From: a virus
IMG/VR virus record: IMGVR_UViG_3300031658_000135
Span: 1 to 23,493 of that record
Reading direction: 5' to 3' (one strand)
DNA: 23,493 nt
A model generated the notes under the pieces. The model did no database searches and was not told where the DNA came from. It saw only the letters and a program-made list of their open reading frames with translations. Below, one piece after another: positions 8,696 through 17,697 of the stretch. Every line of letters starts with the position of its first letter. Position 1 is the first letter of the stretch. The position numbers and the translations under genes are program-made.

Positions 8696-10021
8696 TTAGT
8701 TATAGTTTGGAAGTTGTTTGAACCCTCCTTTTTTAGCTGATACATTATTCCCTAAATCATACCCAGAATATGTTTTAGCTTTCATCTCTGCGGCTCTAGT
8801 TCTAGACAACTGACTAGTAAATGCTGTCGTAGTTTTAGTATTTGTTTCATTTGCTTTTACTAGTGCTTTATCTTCTGCCGCTTTCTTTTCTTTTCTAGCT
8901 TTACCTCTATTTGTTAACCCTTGCCATGTAGCTACACCAGCTCCTATTACTCCCCCAACAACTGCACCAACTGCATTACCTACGCCGGGTACAACTGAAC
9001 CAATCATAGCTCCATATCCTGCATAAGACCCAGCTTTAGCTAGTATATCTCCAGAAGCTTCTCCAGCATTCCATGTAGTAGCATCGTTATCATTTGACCC
9101 CATACTAATTGCAGTACCTGCTAAATTAGCAGCCATTGCATATGGATTAGGATTTATAGTACTACCTGCTGCTGCTTTAACCCCTTCTTTTGCTCCGGTC
9201 TCAAGTAACTTCTGAGCAGCTAATTCTGCAGCTTTCTTTGTTGCTTCCTCTCCAACTTTATCAACTAATAAATCCTTACCTTTATTTATAGCAACTTCTT
9301 TAACTTTATCAGCTATAACCTCTTTACCTTTATTTAAGGCTACATCTTTAGCTTTATCTATTATTACATCCTTACCTTTATCTAGAGCAAACTTACTAGC
9401 TTGATCTGCTCCCCAGTTCATCCCCATATTAGAACCCTTATCAATAGCAATCTCTGTTCCTTTATTAGTAACTTGTTCAGCTAATTGTTTAGAAACTAAT
9501 TCAGAAGATTTTTGCCTAGCCACGTTCCCAAATCCTTCACCAGCTATAGATTCAGCAGCTTTTTTCTTTGATTCTGCTATAGCCTTTTTTCTAAAGAGCT
9601 TCATAGCAGCAGTTTTAACTACCTGCTTACCGTCCTTTAACTGCCCTTTAGCATTTTCAATAGCACCTCCTTTACCATCATTAGTAAGAGTCTTAATAGC
9701 TTTACCTGCAGTAGCATCTATCTGCAAGTTCTGAGCTTGTCTATCAGCAGCATCCGCATCAACTGCATCCAAATCTTGCTGTTTAGTAGTCTGAATATCA
9801 GCAGCCGCAGTGTTAGCATTCTGTGTAAGGACCTCATCATTCTTTAGTTTCGCATTTTTAGCAGCTTCTAAAACCTGTGGGTTAGCTTCTTCGTAGACTG
9901 TAGATTCAGTAGTCCCAGCACCGCCCTGTCCAGACGTTGATATAGAATTGCTTTCATACATTCCGCCCGGAGCATACTTTTTCTTTCTTTTAACTACGTA
10001 TTTTGATTTATGTTTTTTCAT
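8696..10021 (-). CDS. Putative ejected virion protein with octad repeats and glycine zipper, 441 aa
   Basis: The gene starts one base after the muzzle gene stop. The N-terminus is strongly basic (MKKHKSKYVVKRKKKYAPGG), a type common in phage cargo proteins. Residues 45-180 are Ala/Lys/Gln-rich and helical. Residues 214-261 consist of six tandem octads of the form [DN]KxK[DE]V plus two hydrophobic residues, probably an amphipathic helix or helical solenoid. Residues 333-364 form a long glycine zipper (YAGYGAMIGSVVPGVGNAVG followed by AVVGGVIGAG), typical of proteins that insert into membranes. The C-terminus is again basic and helical. Low complexity gives little chance of finding a named family. 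By position (directly after the tail muzzle) and architecture I infer a pilot or ejection protein analogous in role, not in sequence, to podoviral gp14/gp15-type internal proteins. There are no cysteines. Confidence 0.6.
   Translation of the reverse strand: MKKHKSKYVVKRKKKYAPGGMYESNSISTSGQGGAGTTESTVYEEANPQVLEAAKNAKLKNDEVLTQNANTAAADIQTTKQQDLDAVDADAADRQAQNLQIDATAGKAIKTLTNDGKGGAIENAKGQLKDGKQVVKTAAMKLFRKKAIAESKKKAAESIAGEGFGNVARQKSSELVSKQLAEQVTNKGTEIAIDKGSNMGMNWGADQASKFALDKGKDVIIDKAKDVALNKGKEVIADKVKEVAINKGKDLLVDKVGEEATKKAAELAAQKLLETGAKEGVKAAAGSTINPNPYAMAANLAGTAISMGSNDNDATTWNAGEASGDILAKAGSYAGYGAMIGSVVPGVGNAVGAVVGGVIGAGVATWQGLTNRGKARKEKKAAEDKALVKANETNTKTTTAFTSQLSRTRAAEMKAKTYSGYDLGNNVSAKKGGFKQLPNYN
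9239..9382 (-). repeat. Tandem octad (24-nt) repeat region inside the 441-aa cargo gene
   Basis: Six consecutive units of 24 bases encode DKGKDVII, DKAKDVAL, NKGKEVIA, DKVKEVAI, NKGKDLLV and DKVGEEAT. Position 2 is always Lys, position 1 is Asp or Asn, and the last positions are hydrophobic. The DNA units are diverged but clearly alignable, so the array probably arose by tandem duplication. A weaker unit, NKGTEIAIDKG, lies just upstream. Part of the array is nearly repeated in the next gene at 8244-8280. Confidence 0.8.
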
Positions 10022-10022
10022 G

Positions 10023-13000
10023 TTATCGTGTCATTATTCTAGACTCCACAGTAGTAGAGTACAAATTTAGTAAATTATTTGAGATATTATCATAAATTAA
10101 ACGAATTCCTATCCATTTATCTATAAATTTCTTTTGTTCAGTCCAAACCTTACTTGCATTTTGGTACATTGTATTTGGATATTTAATAACACCAGTATAT
10201 CTAAACATACTTTGTGCATTAGAAGTTGTTATAGTACCTGTATTAGTACCCCCTACAAGATTAGTATTTAAAGAAGTATAATAAGCGCTTGTATCTAATG
10301 TTATATCTGCCATATCCCTGAACCTATTAACCTTCCAGTTGTTACCTACTCTTCGTATATTAATTAAATACTCTAAGGCTGTTGTCTCTAGCCCGCTTAT
10401 TTGATATGTATTATATAAAAAGTAAGATGTGAATCCATGTTCCAGTACCCTAACCCCTTCAGGTGCTAGTATAGTTATTTCATTATACACATCTGCCGTA
10501 TAAGCGAAACTAGAATACAAGGATGTTACATTTCTTAATTCATTGTGTATATATTCTATTTCAAATGGATGATATACTATACTATCTGCATATGCAGTGT
10601 ATTGAACAAGTGCAGGATCATCCTGATATATTAATCCTCTTCTATAAGAATTATGCTCCCATACCGTAGCATTCCCAATATAAGATCCGGCTGTTCCACT
10701 AGTAGAGCCTGCAGTAAAGAGACCATCTAAAAGGGGATGTTGATCCGTCATAGAGTAAAAATTAGTAGACGTATTAAAATATATATAAGGTACGTATGAA
10801 TGTAAACTTACCCATACATTTAATTCAGGGTAATAAGACATTGTCCAACCTGCCGTCCTAAAATAAAAAGTATCAGTATACTCAATAACAGTCGGAACCA
10901 TAGTACTGCCTACTTTATTAAATACTTCAAATACTTTAGTTACAGAATTCCATCTTATGTAAGGGTGAACACCAAGTACTGCAGGTTTGTTAGCCATATT
11001 CACACCATGGGAACTCAAGACATACTCGCGTTTAGTTAATATTATCCTTCTATGTTTAGGGTCCCATACAGAATGCATACCAAATCCGAAGATAGGATTA
11101 TCAAAGTCTCTTATAGGGAATCCATAATCTTCTACTTGAAAATGTAAGTTCTTACGAAACCATTTCTTCATACCTAAATCACTTAATTCTTGTAATTTAT
11201 CTTTCATTAAAAATACTTTCTTAGCCGCTAAGTCAACAAAGAAATGCCCAAACCTAGTAGTCAATACAGACCATTGAGATTGAGATCCTCCATAACCATC
11301 ATCAGTAAGAACTATTTCTGCAGGCTCTTGGGCGAAGATATCACCACTACCTACATACGCCTCACTCCCATCCTTCATCTGCATGGATTGTTTACCTTGA
11401 GATTTTAATAAACTCTCTTCCATATGGAAGTACAATAGATTATTAAAAGAAGCTAACTTCCATAAATCTCCTCTATTTTTAGGGAGATCCTTAAATTGAT
11501 TAGCTAAGAAAACTCTATAATTATCTATTAAACTACTAGTATCATTTTTAGCTGATCTATGTACCCGTGTTGGGAAATCTAATTGTTTTGTTTCACTTAA
11601 AGGTAAGGGAAATGCTACACGTAGATCATTTAATTCTGAGTAATTTTTATTATATTTTAAATTCTCTTGATCCGTGAAATCAGTTTCCCCGGCAAGTCTT
11701 AATAAATCCTTAGCTGGAGTAGCAGGGAAGTACAAACTCTTATCGGACTCTATATGTCTGAAATTTATATTATCTGTAGATTCAACTATATGATAATGTA
11801 TAGCTTTTCTAGGCCTTGAGTCTGTAACAATATCACTAGCTGTTAATGATGTTACAACTCCATGTCTACATATATAAGTATCTCCCCCGTAAATACCAGT
11901 ATCCATATCATCTAAATTTTCCCAATTAGATCCTTGCACAGTAGCAACACTGTAATCTGGAGTTTGTCCATTTGAGGCAGTTACAGGACTTCCGTTAGTA
12001 GAATCAAAGATAAAGTTCTCCAAACTATCTCCTAAAACCTCAAATCCCGTCCAGATTAACTCTTGAGAGTCGATAGACTTATATACATCAGTCTTAAAGG
12101 CATCTAGATTTGCTATCATATATGTACTTCTATTTCCTACAGGAGGCCCCCCTGCATTATCAGATGCATTGATCATTAAAGGTGGTGCTATGAAAGAGTT
12201 GTATCCCCAATTACCCCAGTTATTAGCTCCTCCACCTGCAAATCCCCCACAAGCTGTGGTAGGGGCATACCCTCCACACCCAGCATTAGCTGCGGTACAA
12301 TTTGGAACAAGACTTCCTAAAGGATACATAGGTGTATTTAAACAATTTCCACTACCTAGAGAGTTTATATCATGAAGAGCAGTAAATCCATGATTGTCTT
12401 TTAGTTTAAAAATTAGAGAGCTCTCCCCAAACAGATTAACTACCTTACCCCCAAACCCTAAAGATTTCCCATTAAATATACTATCTCCCTTTAAATAAGT
12501 CTTAGCCTTCTGACCTAATACTCTAGGATATCTATAAACTCCATTCGAAGAACCTGTAGACATCATTCTATATCCTGTTCTATAATACATACCTATGTGA
12601 ATTGACGAATTTATCTTTTGAGCGTAACAGTTTGTAGGACCATCCCATCCCCACTCTTCTCTAGGCATTAAGATTTGCGGATCCGTATTCTTATCTTTTA
12701 CTAATTTAGTTTGCATACGTTTATCTTGATCCAGTGAGGGACCATTCCAAACTAAATTCTTTACATGGAACTGCGGAGAGATATGTGTAGCACCGGCTAA
12801 ACTATTCTTTGTTCTTAATAAATAAAAATCATGAAAACTAAAAGCCATACTAGAATAATTATGATTTATACCATTCGCATCTGTACTAGTTACTGACTGC
12901 AGTATACCAGAATTATCCTGCTGTATAAGATCAACCTCTTCATAGTTCCATCCATTAGTTGCCCAAGGCATTGCTGTGTAAAATTGTTCTGGCTCAGTCT

Positions 13001-15575
13001 GAGTAGAGGCTAATACTTGCATAGCATCTGAGTCCCCCGCCGCTTCTTTACAGAGTCCTATAGGAGTATTTTCAGGTACCATAGGAATTATAGCTGCTTG
13101 CCCTAGAATAGTTCTGTCTGAATGCTTTCTCTTAGCGTAGTAAACTCTAAACCCTTGTACTTGATTAGCTATATTACTTGGTACTTTAATATCATCTAAT
13201 GTAAAACCTAGTCGTCTTACGGTATGGGAAATCTTAGCATCATTATAAATCTCAGGTGGTATATTAGCTGCATTTGCTGTTATTTCAATTTGAATATAGC
13301 CATCTCCACACGGGGATGCGGATTTGACAGCCTTTCTCCCAGCAATAAAAGTAGTTGCCCCGCTACCAGTGTTTTTAAAACTTTTAATTCTAATTGAATC
13401 TCCAGACACAAGCGTTGTGGTCCATCCCGTTGTGTATTTATTATATGATACTCTATTATCCCAATAATCATTCCCACACCCATTCCATGTGGAAAAGTTA
13501 GAAGTTTGCCACCCACTTGAAGATGAACCTGATGCCGTATTTTTAAAAATATAACTTTTAACTTCTGGATCATTAATACCATGTTTATGAAAATTTACTT
13601 GATATGTAACCTTTACAGTCATCGCTTGATCAGCTATGAAAGTAGTAGAACCATTCCACAAAGCAGCTTCCATAGCAGGGTCATTAGTAGTATCAGGAGA
13701 GTTATATATAACGGTATTAGCACTACCAGAGCCAACTAGTAGTTTCCCTGGTTGACAATCCCAAGAGGTTCTATTAAACCGTAGCGTACCTACCCAAGGA
13801 GCTACAGAAGTTACAGATATACCTTCACTAGCAGTAGTTAAACATCCATGATCTTGTAAAATAACTTTCTTACCATCATTTTCATTAGACGGAAAGTGAT
13901 GATGTCTTACATTTTGCTGTTTTAAGTTTAATGCTCCTATATTTCCAGTCTCATCCCATGTTTCATAATCACCTGTATTTGGATAGAACTCTGTAGCATT
14001 CTGCCAATAGTTCATCTTCCTGGTAACTTTACCTGTAAAAGGTCCCCCAGTAAAACTATATTCAAAGAAGTGAAAATTCTTAGCATACCCCTCGCTTAAA
14101 CTTTTAAAATCAGCTGCATTTCCAAACCCTGAAGGTTGTTCAAGTTCTCTCATACCTAAGTCGGGTATACCTACTCCATCACAAATATCTCTACCAGGTA
14201 TATGATATGCGTAGGACATACTACCATCGTTCATAACAAAGGCGATATAAAATGCATAAACTTCACTACGCATATATCCTTTATATTTATATATATTTGG
14301 GACATATCTATAGGACTTACTAGGATCCACAGGTTGTACGGTAGTTAAAAACTTATCTACTGGCTTACCTGCAAACCCAGTGGTGAGATTATCCACAGTA
14401 GCATAATACTCATCAAAGTTATCTATCTCATGTGTTACGGAAGTTAGCTTAATATTATTTGCGTATTTTTGAAAACCTACATCTCTAGTACCAGTTACGT
14501 TACCTACATACAATACCCCATCTAATTGATTGATAGTTTTTGCAGTGTCATAAGCAACCGTATCTATAATAACCTTCTCTAAATCCCCAGAGGCTGCACC
14601 CTCAACTCCTGAAAATACAACTTCCAATCCTGATTTTGTAGTTATCTCTACATCATTAAGTTTTATAGCTTTTATCTCGTCCCCCATTTTACGGATAATA
14701 GTAGGTCTTAATCTATTATAATCAGTATTTAAATTTGACACTAACCATTTAATAGCTTTAGATGTTTGTGTACCATCTTTGGCTCCATCCTTTTTTGTTG
14801 TAGGCCGTGTATGATCATACTCATCAACAATACTTACTGGATTGGAAACTGATAAATAATTTGTAGCAACTAAATCTTCATCTACATATGCTAAAGCTAA
14901 ATAATATACTGCAGTTCGTAAACCACCTCCTTCTATAATAGATTTTTGATAATTAGGAGTTACTGAGATAACATTATCCAGTTCAATTCTAGGTACAGGA
15001 CCAGCACTAGGAAATAAATTTAATAAACCTATATGATCTTTATGGGATGTACCCGGATTGATACCATATATTTTATTTCTCATTGTTGAGATTGGTATTT
15101 CTCTTCGTTGTCTATCTACATTAAATGCTCTCGGTGGATTAAGATCATCCGTCCAATAAACAACTAAATCCCCTTTAGAGTCTACCTTAAAAGTGCCTTC
15201 TATAGGATGTGATACTTTAAAATTTAATTGAGCATTACTCGCAGATGGAATATACAGAGTTTCAAAAACGCCTTGATTATTCCATATAGCTATATGATCT
15301 GCTCCACCAGTTGATGAATTCTTAGCTAAAAAGAGAACAACATGATCCCCAGGAACTTCAATTGCACCAATAACTTTACAGTGTTGACCAAGAGCTCCTG
15401 CATATAGAGGGTTTTCACCTAACTGCCCTTTAGGAGTAGTACCACCTTCATTGGATAATGAACCCTCTTTATCATTCATGAACATGTTTAATGCATGTCT
15501 CCAAGAACCTTTCATCTGATCTATATGACCAGAGTCTTTAAATAATCCTTTTAAAAATCGTTTTTCCTCTGCCAT
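10023..15575 (-). CDS. crAss-like tail muzzle / stabilisation protein (P22 gp10-like)
   Basis: This 1850-residue protein is the largest complete gene here. It follows the tail tubular gene by two bases. The N-terminal 160 residues show the hallmark of crAss-like stabilisation proteins related to P22 tail accessory factor gp10: a basic start, WRHALNMF at 25-32, LSNEGGT at 40-46, and VYWTDDLNPPRAFNVD at 139-154. A second signature lies near residues 804-829 (QGFRVYYAKRKHSDRTILGQ). A third lies around W1588 (VWVSLHSYVPYIYF). Between them is mostly beta-rich sequence. A Gly/Cys-rich loop near residues 1085-1110 (CTAANAGCGGYAPTTACGG) stands out. Structural work on crAss001 places this family at the end of the short tail, where it closes and then opens the ejection channel. 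I therefore infer the tail-tip muzzle of the virion. The insertions make it long for the P22 family, which is expected in crAss-like phages. Confidence 0.85.
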   Translation of the reverse strand: MAEEKRFLKGLFKDSGHIDQMKGSWRHALNMFMNDKEGSLSNEGGTTPKGQLGENPLYAGALGQHCKVIGAIEVPGDHVVLFLAKNSSTGGADHIAIWNNQGVFETLYIPSASNAQLNFKVSHPIEGTFKVDSKGDLVVYWTDDLNPPRAFNVDRQRREIPISTMRNKIYGINPGTSHKDHIGLLNLFPSAGPVPRIELDNVISVTPNYQKSIIEGGGLRTAVYYLALAYVDEDLVATNYLSVSNPVSIVDEYDHTRPTTKKDGAKDGTQTSKAIKWLVSNLNTDYNRLRPTIIRKMGDEIKAIKLNDVEITTKSGLEVVFSGVEGAASGDLEKVIIDTVAYDTAKTINQLDGVLYVGNVTGTRDVGFQKYANNIKLTSVTHEIDNFDEYYATVDNLTTGFAGKPVDKFLTTVQPVDPSKSYRYVPNIYKYKGYMRSEVYAFYIAFVMNDGSMSYAYHIPGRDICDGVGIPDLGMRELEQPSGFGNAADFKSLSEGYAKNFHFFEYSFTGGPFTGKVTRKMNYWQNATEFYPNTGDYETWDETGNIGALNLKQQNVRHHHFPSNENDGKKVILQDHGCLTTASEGISVTSVAPWVGTLRFNRTSWDCQPGKLLVGSGSANTVIYNSPDTTNDPAMEAALWNGSTTFIADQAMTVKVTYQVNFHKHGINDPEVKSYIFKNTASGSSSSGWQTSNFSTWNGCGNDYWDNRVSYNKYTTGWTTTLVSGDSIRIKSFKNTGSGATTFIAGRKAVKSASPCGDGYIQIEITANAANIPPEIYNDAKISHTVRRLGFTLDDIKVPSNIANQVQGFRVYYAKRKHSDRTILGQAAIIPMVPENTPIGLCKEAAGDSDAMQVLASTQTEPEQFYTAMPWATNGWNYEEVDLIQQDNSGILQSVTSTDANGINHNYSSMAFSFHDFYLLRTKNSLAGATHISPQFHVKNLVWNGPSLDQDKRMQTKLVKDKNTDPQILMPREEWGWDGPTNCYAQKINSSIHIGMYYRTGYRMMSTGSSNGVYRYPRVLGQKAKTYLKGDSIFNGKSLGFGGKVVNLFGESSLIFKLKDNHGFTALHDINSLGSGNCLNTPMYPLGSLVPNCTAANAGCGGYAPTTACGGFAGGGANNWGNWGYNSFIAPPLMINASDNAGGPPVGNRSTYMIANLDAFKTDVYKSIDSQELIWTGFEVLGDSLENFIFDSTNGSPVTASNGQTPDYSVATVQGSNWENLDDMDTGIYGGDTYICRHGVVTSLTASDIVTDSRPRKAIHYHIVESTDNINFRHIESDKSLYFPATPAKDLLRLAGETDFTDQENLKYNKNYSELNDLRVAFPLPLSETKQLDFPTRVHRSAKNDTSSLIDNYRVFLANQFKDLPKNRGDLWKLASFNNLLYFHMEESLLKSQGKQSMQMKDGSEAYVGSGDIFAQEPAEIVLTDDGYGGSQSQWSVLTTRFGHFFVDLAAKKVFLMKDKLQELSDLGMKKWFRKNLHFQVEDYGFPIRDFDNPIFGFGMHSVWDPKHRRIILTKREYVLSSHGVNMANKPAVLGVHPYIRWNSVTKVFEVFNKVGSTMVPTVIEYTDTFYFRTAGWTMSYYPELNVWVSLHSYVPYIYFNTSTNFYSMTDQHPLLDGLFTAGSTSGTAGSYIGNATVWEHNSYRRGLIYQDDPALVQYTAYADSIVYHPFEIEYIHNELRNVTSLYSSFAYTADVYNEITILAPEGVRVLEHGFTSYFLYNTYQISGLETTALEYLINIRRVGNNWKVNRFRDMADITLDTSAYYTSLNTNLVGGTNTGTITTSNAQSMFRYTGVIKYPNTMYQNASKVWTEQKKFIDKWIGIRLIYDNISNNLLNLYSTTVESRIMTR

Positions 15576-15577
15576 TT

Positions 15578-16462
15578 TTAATCTCTATTTAAATTTTCTT
15601 TTGTATTTAGATCCTCAAAGAAAGAATCATGCCTATTCATGTTAGGGATTAATCTAACCCACTGACTCATAAAGGAATCATACCTATCAATGTCTGGGTA
15701 GTTAGCTGCATTTCTCGCTTGAGTACAATATTGCTTCCATTGATTCTCTGCAAAATTATAATCTATACCGTTTTTCTTTATATTAGGATTAAACAATAAA
15801 AGTTTTTTGTATATATACCAAAACATAGCTTCTTTAAAACTTATATCTGCAGGTATCATAGGGTAACAATCATGATCTACTGGGAAAGCTGTATAACTTA
15901 AGCAGAGTTTACCTGTTTGAAAAGATGTTTTAATAAAGTTATTTTCGACTAAGTAAGAATCTTTAGATTGTGCACTTTCATTCACACACCCCTCGCAGTG
16001 CATACTAGCATGAAACGTACTAGCACTATATTGTAAAGGCATCATACTTGCATCCCCTTTGAAATAAGAATTTTGCATAACAACTAACTGACTATTAAGT
16101 ATTTGTAGTTGATGTGTTATTTGAGAGTACTCTAAGCCAGCTGCTTGAGCATCTTTTATTTGATCGTTTAAAGCTGTTATACCAGCTATTATAGCATCGT
16201 ATATACTTGAATCCTTAGTAGCCATAGCAGTGTTAGTAGCTACTTGGTTTATATAATATAGGTCTGAAGGTAAAGATACTTTATGATTAACTACACTTAG
16301 AACTGCTTGCTTATGCTCCAATTGAGTACTAGCACCAATATGTTCCAAAGCCTCTCCTATCCATTCAATTGCATCATCAATCCAATTATCATTATCAGGC
16401 TTAAGATCTCTAAATATTTTACGTATTATTTCTTTACTTGAAATTGTTTTATATATAGCCAT
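15578..16462 (-). CDS. Tail tubular protein / ring adaptor (P22 gp4-like)
   Basis: This 294-residue protein begins MAIYKTISSKEIIRKIFRDL, followed by NWIDDAIEWIGEALEHIGA at about 26-44 and LPSDLYYINQV at 64-74. These are the conserved N-terminal signatures of the crAss-like tail tubular family, distantly related to the head-completion adaptor gp4 of P22. A central helical region follows (90-130), then a Cys-bearing segment (MHCEGC) and a C-terminal aromatic helix FKEAMFWYIYKKLLLFN. The start overlaps the IHF-like gene stop by one base (TAATG), suggesting translational coupling. Its place directly before the muzzle gene matches the usual crAss-like order. I infer that it forms one of the dodecameric rings between portal and muzzle. 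Confidence 0.82.
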   Translation of the reverse strand: MAIYKTISSKEIIRKIFRDLKPDNDNWIDDAIEWIGEALEHIGASTQLEHKQAVLSVVNHKVSLPSDLYYINQVATNTAMATKDSSIYDAIIAGITALNDQIKDAQAAGLEYSQITHQLQILNSQLVVMQNSYFKGDASMMPLQYSASTFHASMHCEGCVNESAQSKDSYLVENNFIKTSFQTGKLCLSYTAFPVDHDCYPMIPADISFKEAMFWYIYKKLLLFNPNIKKNGIDYNFAENQWKQYCTQARNAANYPDIDRYDSFMSQWVRLIPNMNRHDSFFEDLNTKENLNRD

Positions 16463-16935
16463 TATTTTTTCTTAAATGTTAAATAAGCTAAGTCATCTGT
16501 TTTCAATAAATGGATTAACTTTTCTTTGTTTCCTTTAACTCCTCTTGTAGCATCAAATCTATATACAGATTTATTCTGAACCTTACATTTACCTTTGTTC
16601 CAGTGAAATTTACAATAGAAAGGGTCTGTATGGTATATATGCCATTTAACACCCGTTTCAGTTTCAGAGTTATATAACTCTTTATTCTCACCTAACAACT
16701 CTTGTTTATACAAGTTACTCTCTCCCCAGTCTATTCTAGGAGATCGTGGATCTCTTTCCCTTTTTAATATATATAGAGAAGATAAGTTCTTCCCCATATT
16801 AAACTCCTTCCCTTCAAGGATATAGTCCATGATCATAATATTAAAATCAGAACATATATCCCTGAACAGGAGTTTATCTATCTCGCCGTGCTCTTCAACA
16901 TAGCTTTTATATATATCTCTAAGAGTGTGAGACAT
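16462..16935 (-). CDS. IHF-like small protein of the crAss-like tail block
   Basis: This 157-residue basic protein has an N-terminal helical part followed by FRDICSDFNIMIMDYILEGK and NMGKNLSSLYILKRER at about 24-61, the pattern of IHF/HU-like subunits found in crAss-like structural blocks. Residues 98-137 carry the highly typical block WHIYHTDPFYCKFHW, then NKSVYRFDATRGVKGNKEKL. I know this block from many Bacteroidota phages but cannot attach a biochemical function to it. It overlaps both neighbours by one base at each end. Proteins of this type may bind DNA or have been recruited as tail or head structural parts; the sequence does not decide. It has two cysteines, at 108 and 117. Confidence 0.65.
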   Translation of the reverse strand: MSHTLRDIYKSYVEEHGEIDKLLFRDICSDFNIMIMDYILEGKEFNMGKNLSSLYILKRERDPRSPRIDWGESNLYKQELLGENKELYNSETETGVKWHIYHTDPFYCKFHWNKGKCKVQNKSVYRFDATRGVKGNKEKLIHLLKTDDLAYLTFKKK

Positions 16936-17675
16936 TAATATTTAGGTCCGTGTTGCATACCTAAAACATTAATACCAGTAATAGATTTTACACCTTTCTT
17001 CTTCTTAGCAACAGGCTTCTTCTTCGTTACAGTTTTCTTTTTAGCTTCATCGTCTTTAGTTCTAGTATGATACTTTTTACCTTTATACGTAAACTCTTTC
17101 TTACCAGCTTTTCTATTTGCTTTAAACGCATCCCCAAATGTACCTTCTTTTTTTGCTGTAACTTTCTTAACAGTAGCTTTTACAGGGTCATTTTTCTTAC
17201 CATCAGCTTTAACGTTATTTGCTTTAGCTGTTTGTTTAGCCTTTACATTAGCTTGACTAGCTGCTGACGTAGACTTAGCCTTAGTTATTTTATCATTAGC
17301 TTTATTAATAGTATTAGAAGTTTTTCTCACAACTCTATCATCTTTTTTAATAGCTTGTCTTTCTTCTCTATTAACTTTTCTAGTTCCTTTTTGAGTCGTT
17401 TTTAACGTTTTCATACTAGCTTTTCTATCCGCACGACTAGTTTCAGGATGATCTTTTTTAATATGTTTTCTAACACTCTTTCTCTTCTGTCTGTCAGTTT
17501 TTCTTTCCGCTCTAGATTCTTTAGATAATCGACCTCCAAATAGGTATTTATTATCTTCTGTTTCTATATCATCTAAGTTTGAAGTTGATGGAGGTAATAA
17601 GAAATCCTCCTCAATATTTGCTAGTCCATTAGGATTATTGATCCCACCGGTCTTTTTTGTTTTCTTTGTTTTCAT
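16935..17675 (-). CDS. Lys-rich basic virion-associated protein with FGxAF-type C-terminal motif
   Basis: This 246-residue protein is extremely basic and low in complexity, with Lys/Thr/Ala/Arg runs over residues 50-175 and 207-228 and no cysteine. A short acidic island at 22-42 precedes the basic part. The only conserved-looking block is at 178-205: GTFGDAFKANRKAGKKEFTY, then KGKKYHT. This matches the phage motif FGxAFxxARxxGxxxFxWxGKxYxT seen in many podoviral and crAss-like structural-region proteins, whose function I do not know. The C-terminus ends SITGINVLGMQHGPKY. The gene starts 22 bases after the ring protein gene, with an A/T-rich leader and no Shine-Dalgarno site. I infer DNA or RNA binding, or packing inside the virion, from charge alone. 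Confidence 0.55.
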   Translation of the reverse strand: MKTKKTKKTGGINNPNGLANIEEDFLLPPSTSNLDDIETEDNKYLFGGRLSKESRAERKTDRQKRKSVRKHIKKDHPETSRADRKASMKTLKTTQKGTRKVNREERQAIKKDDRVVRKTSNTINKANDKITKAKSTSAASQANVKAKQTAKANNVKADGKKNDPVKATVKKVTAKKEGTFGDAFKANRKAGKKEFTYKGKKYHTRTKDDEAKKKTVTKKKPVAKKKKGVKSITGINVLGMQHGPKY

Positions 17676-17697
17676 TTTAATTATAATTTTTTAATAG

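Noticed and set aside
13280-13582. 100-codon minus-strand frame inside the muzzle gene
   Set aside because: It lies wholly within the long muzzle frame, has biased composition and no domain signature.
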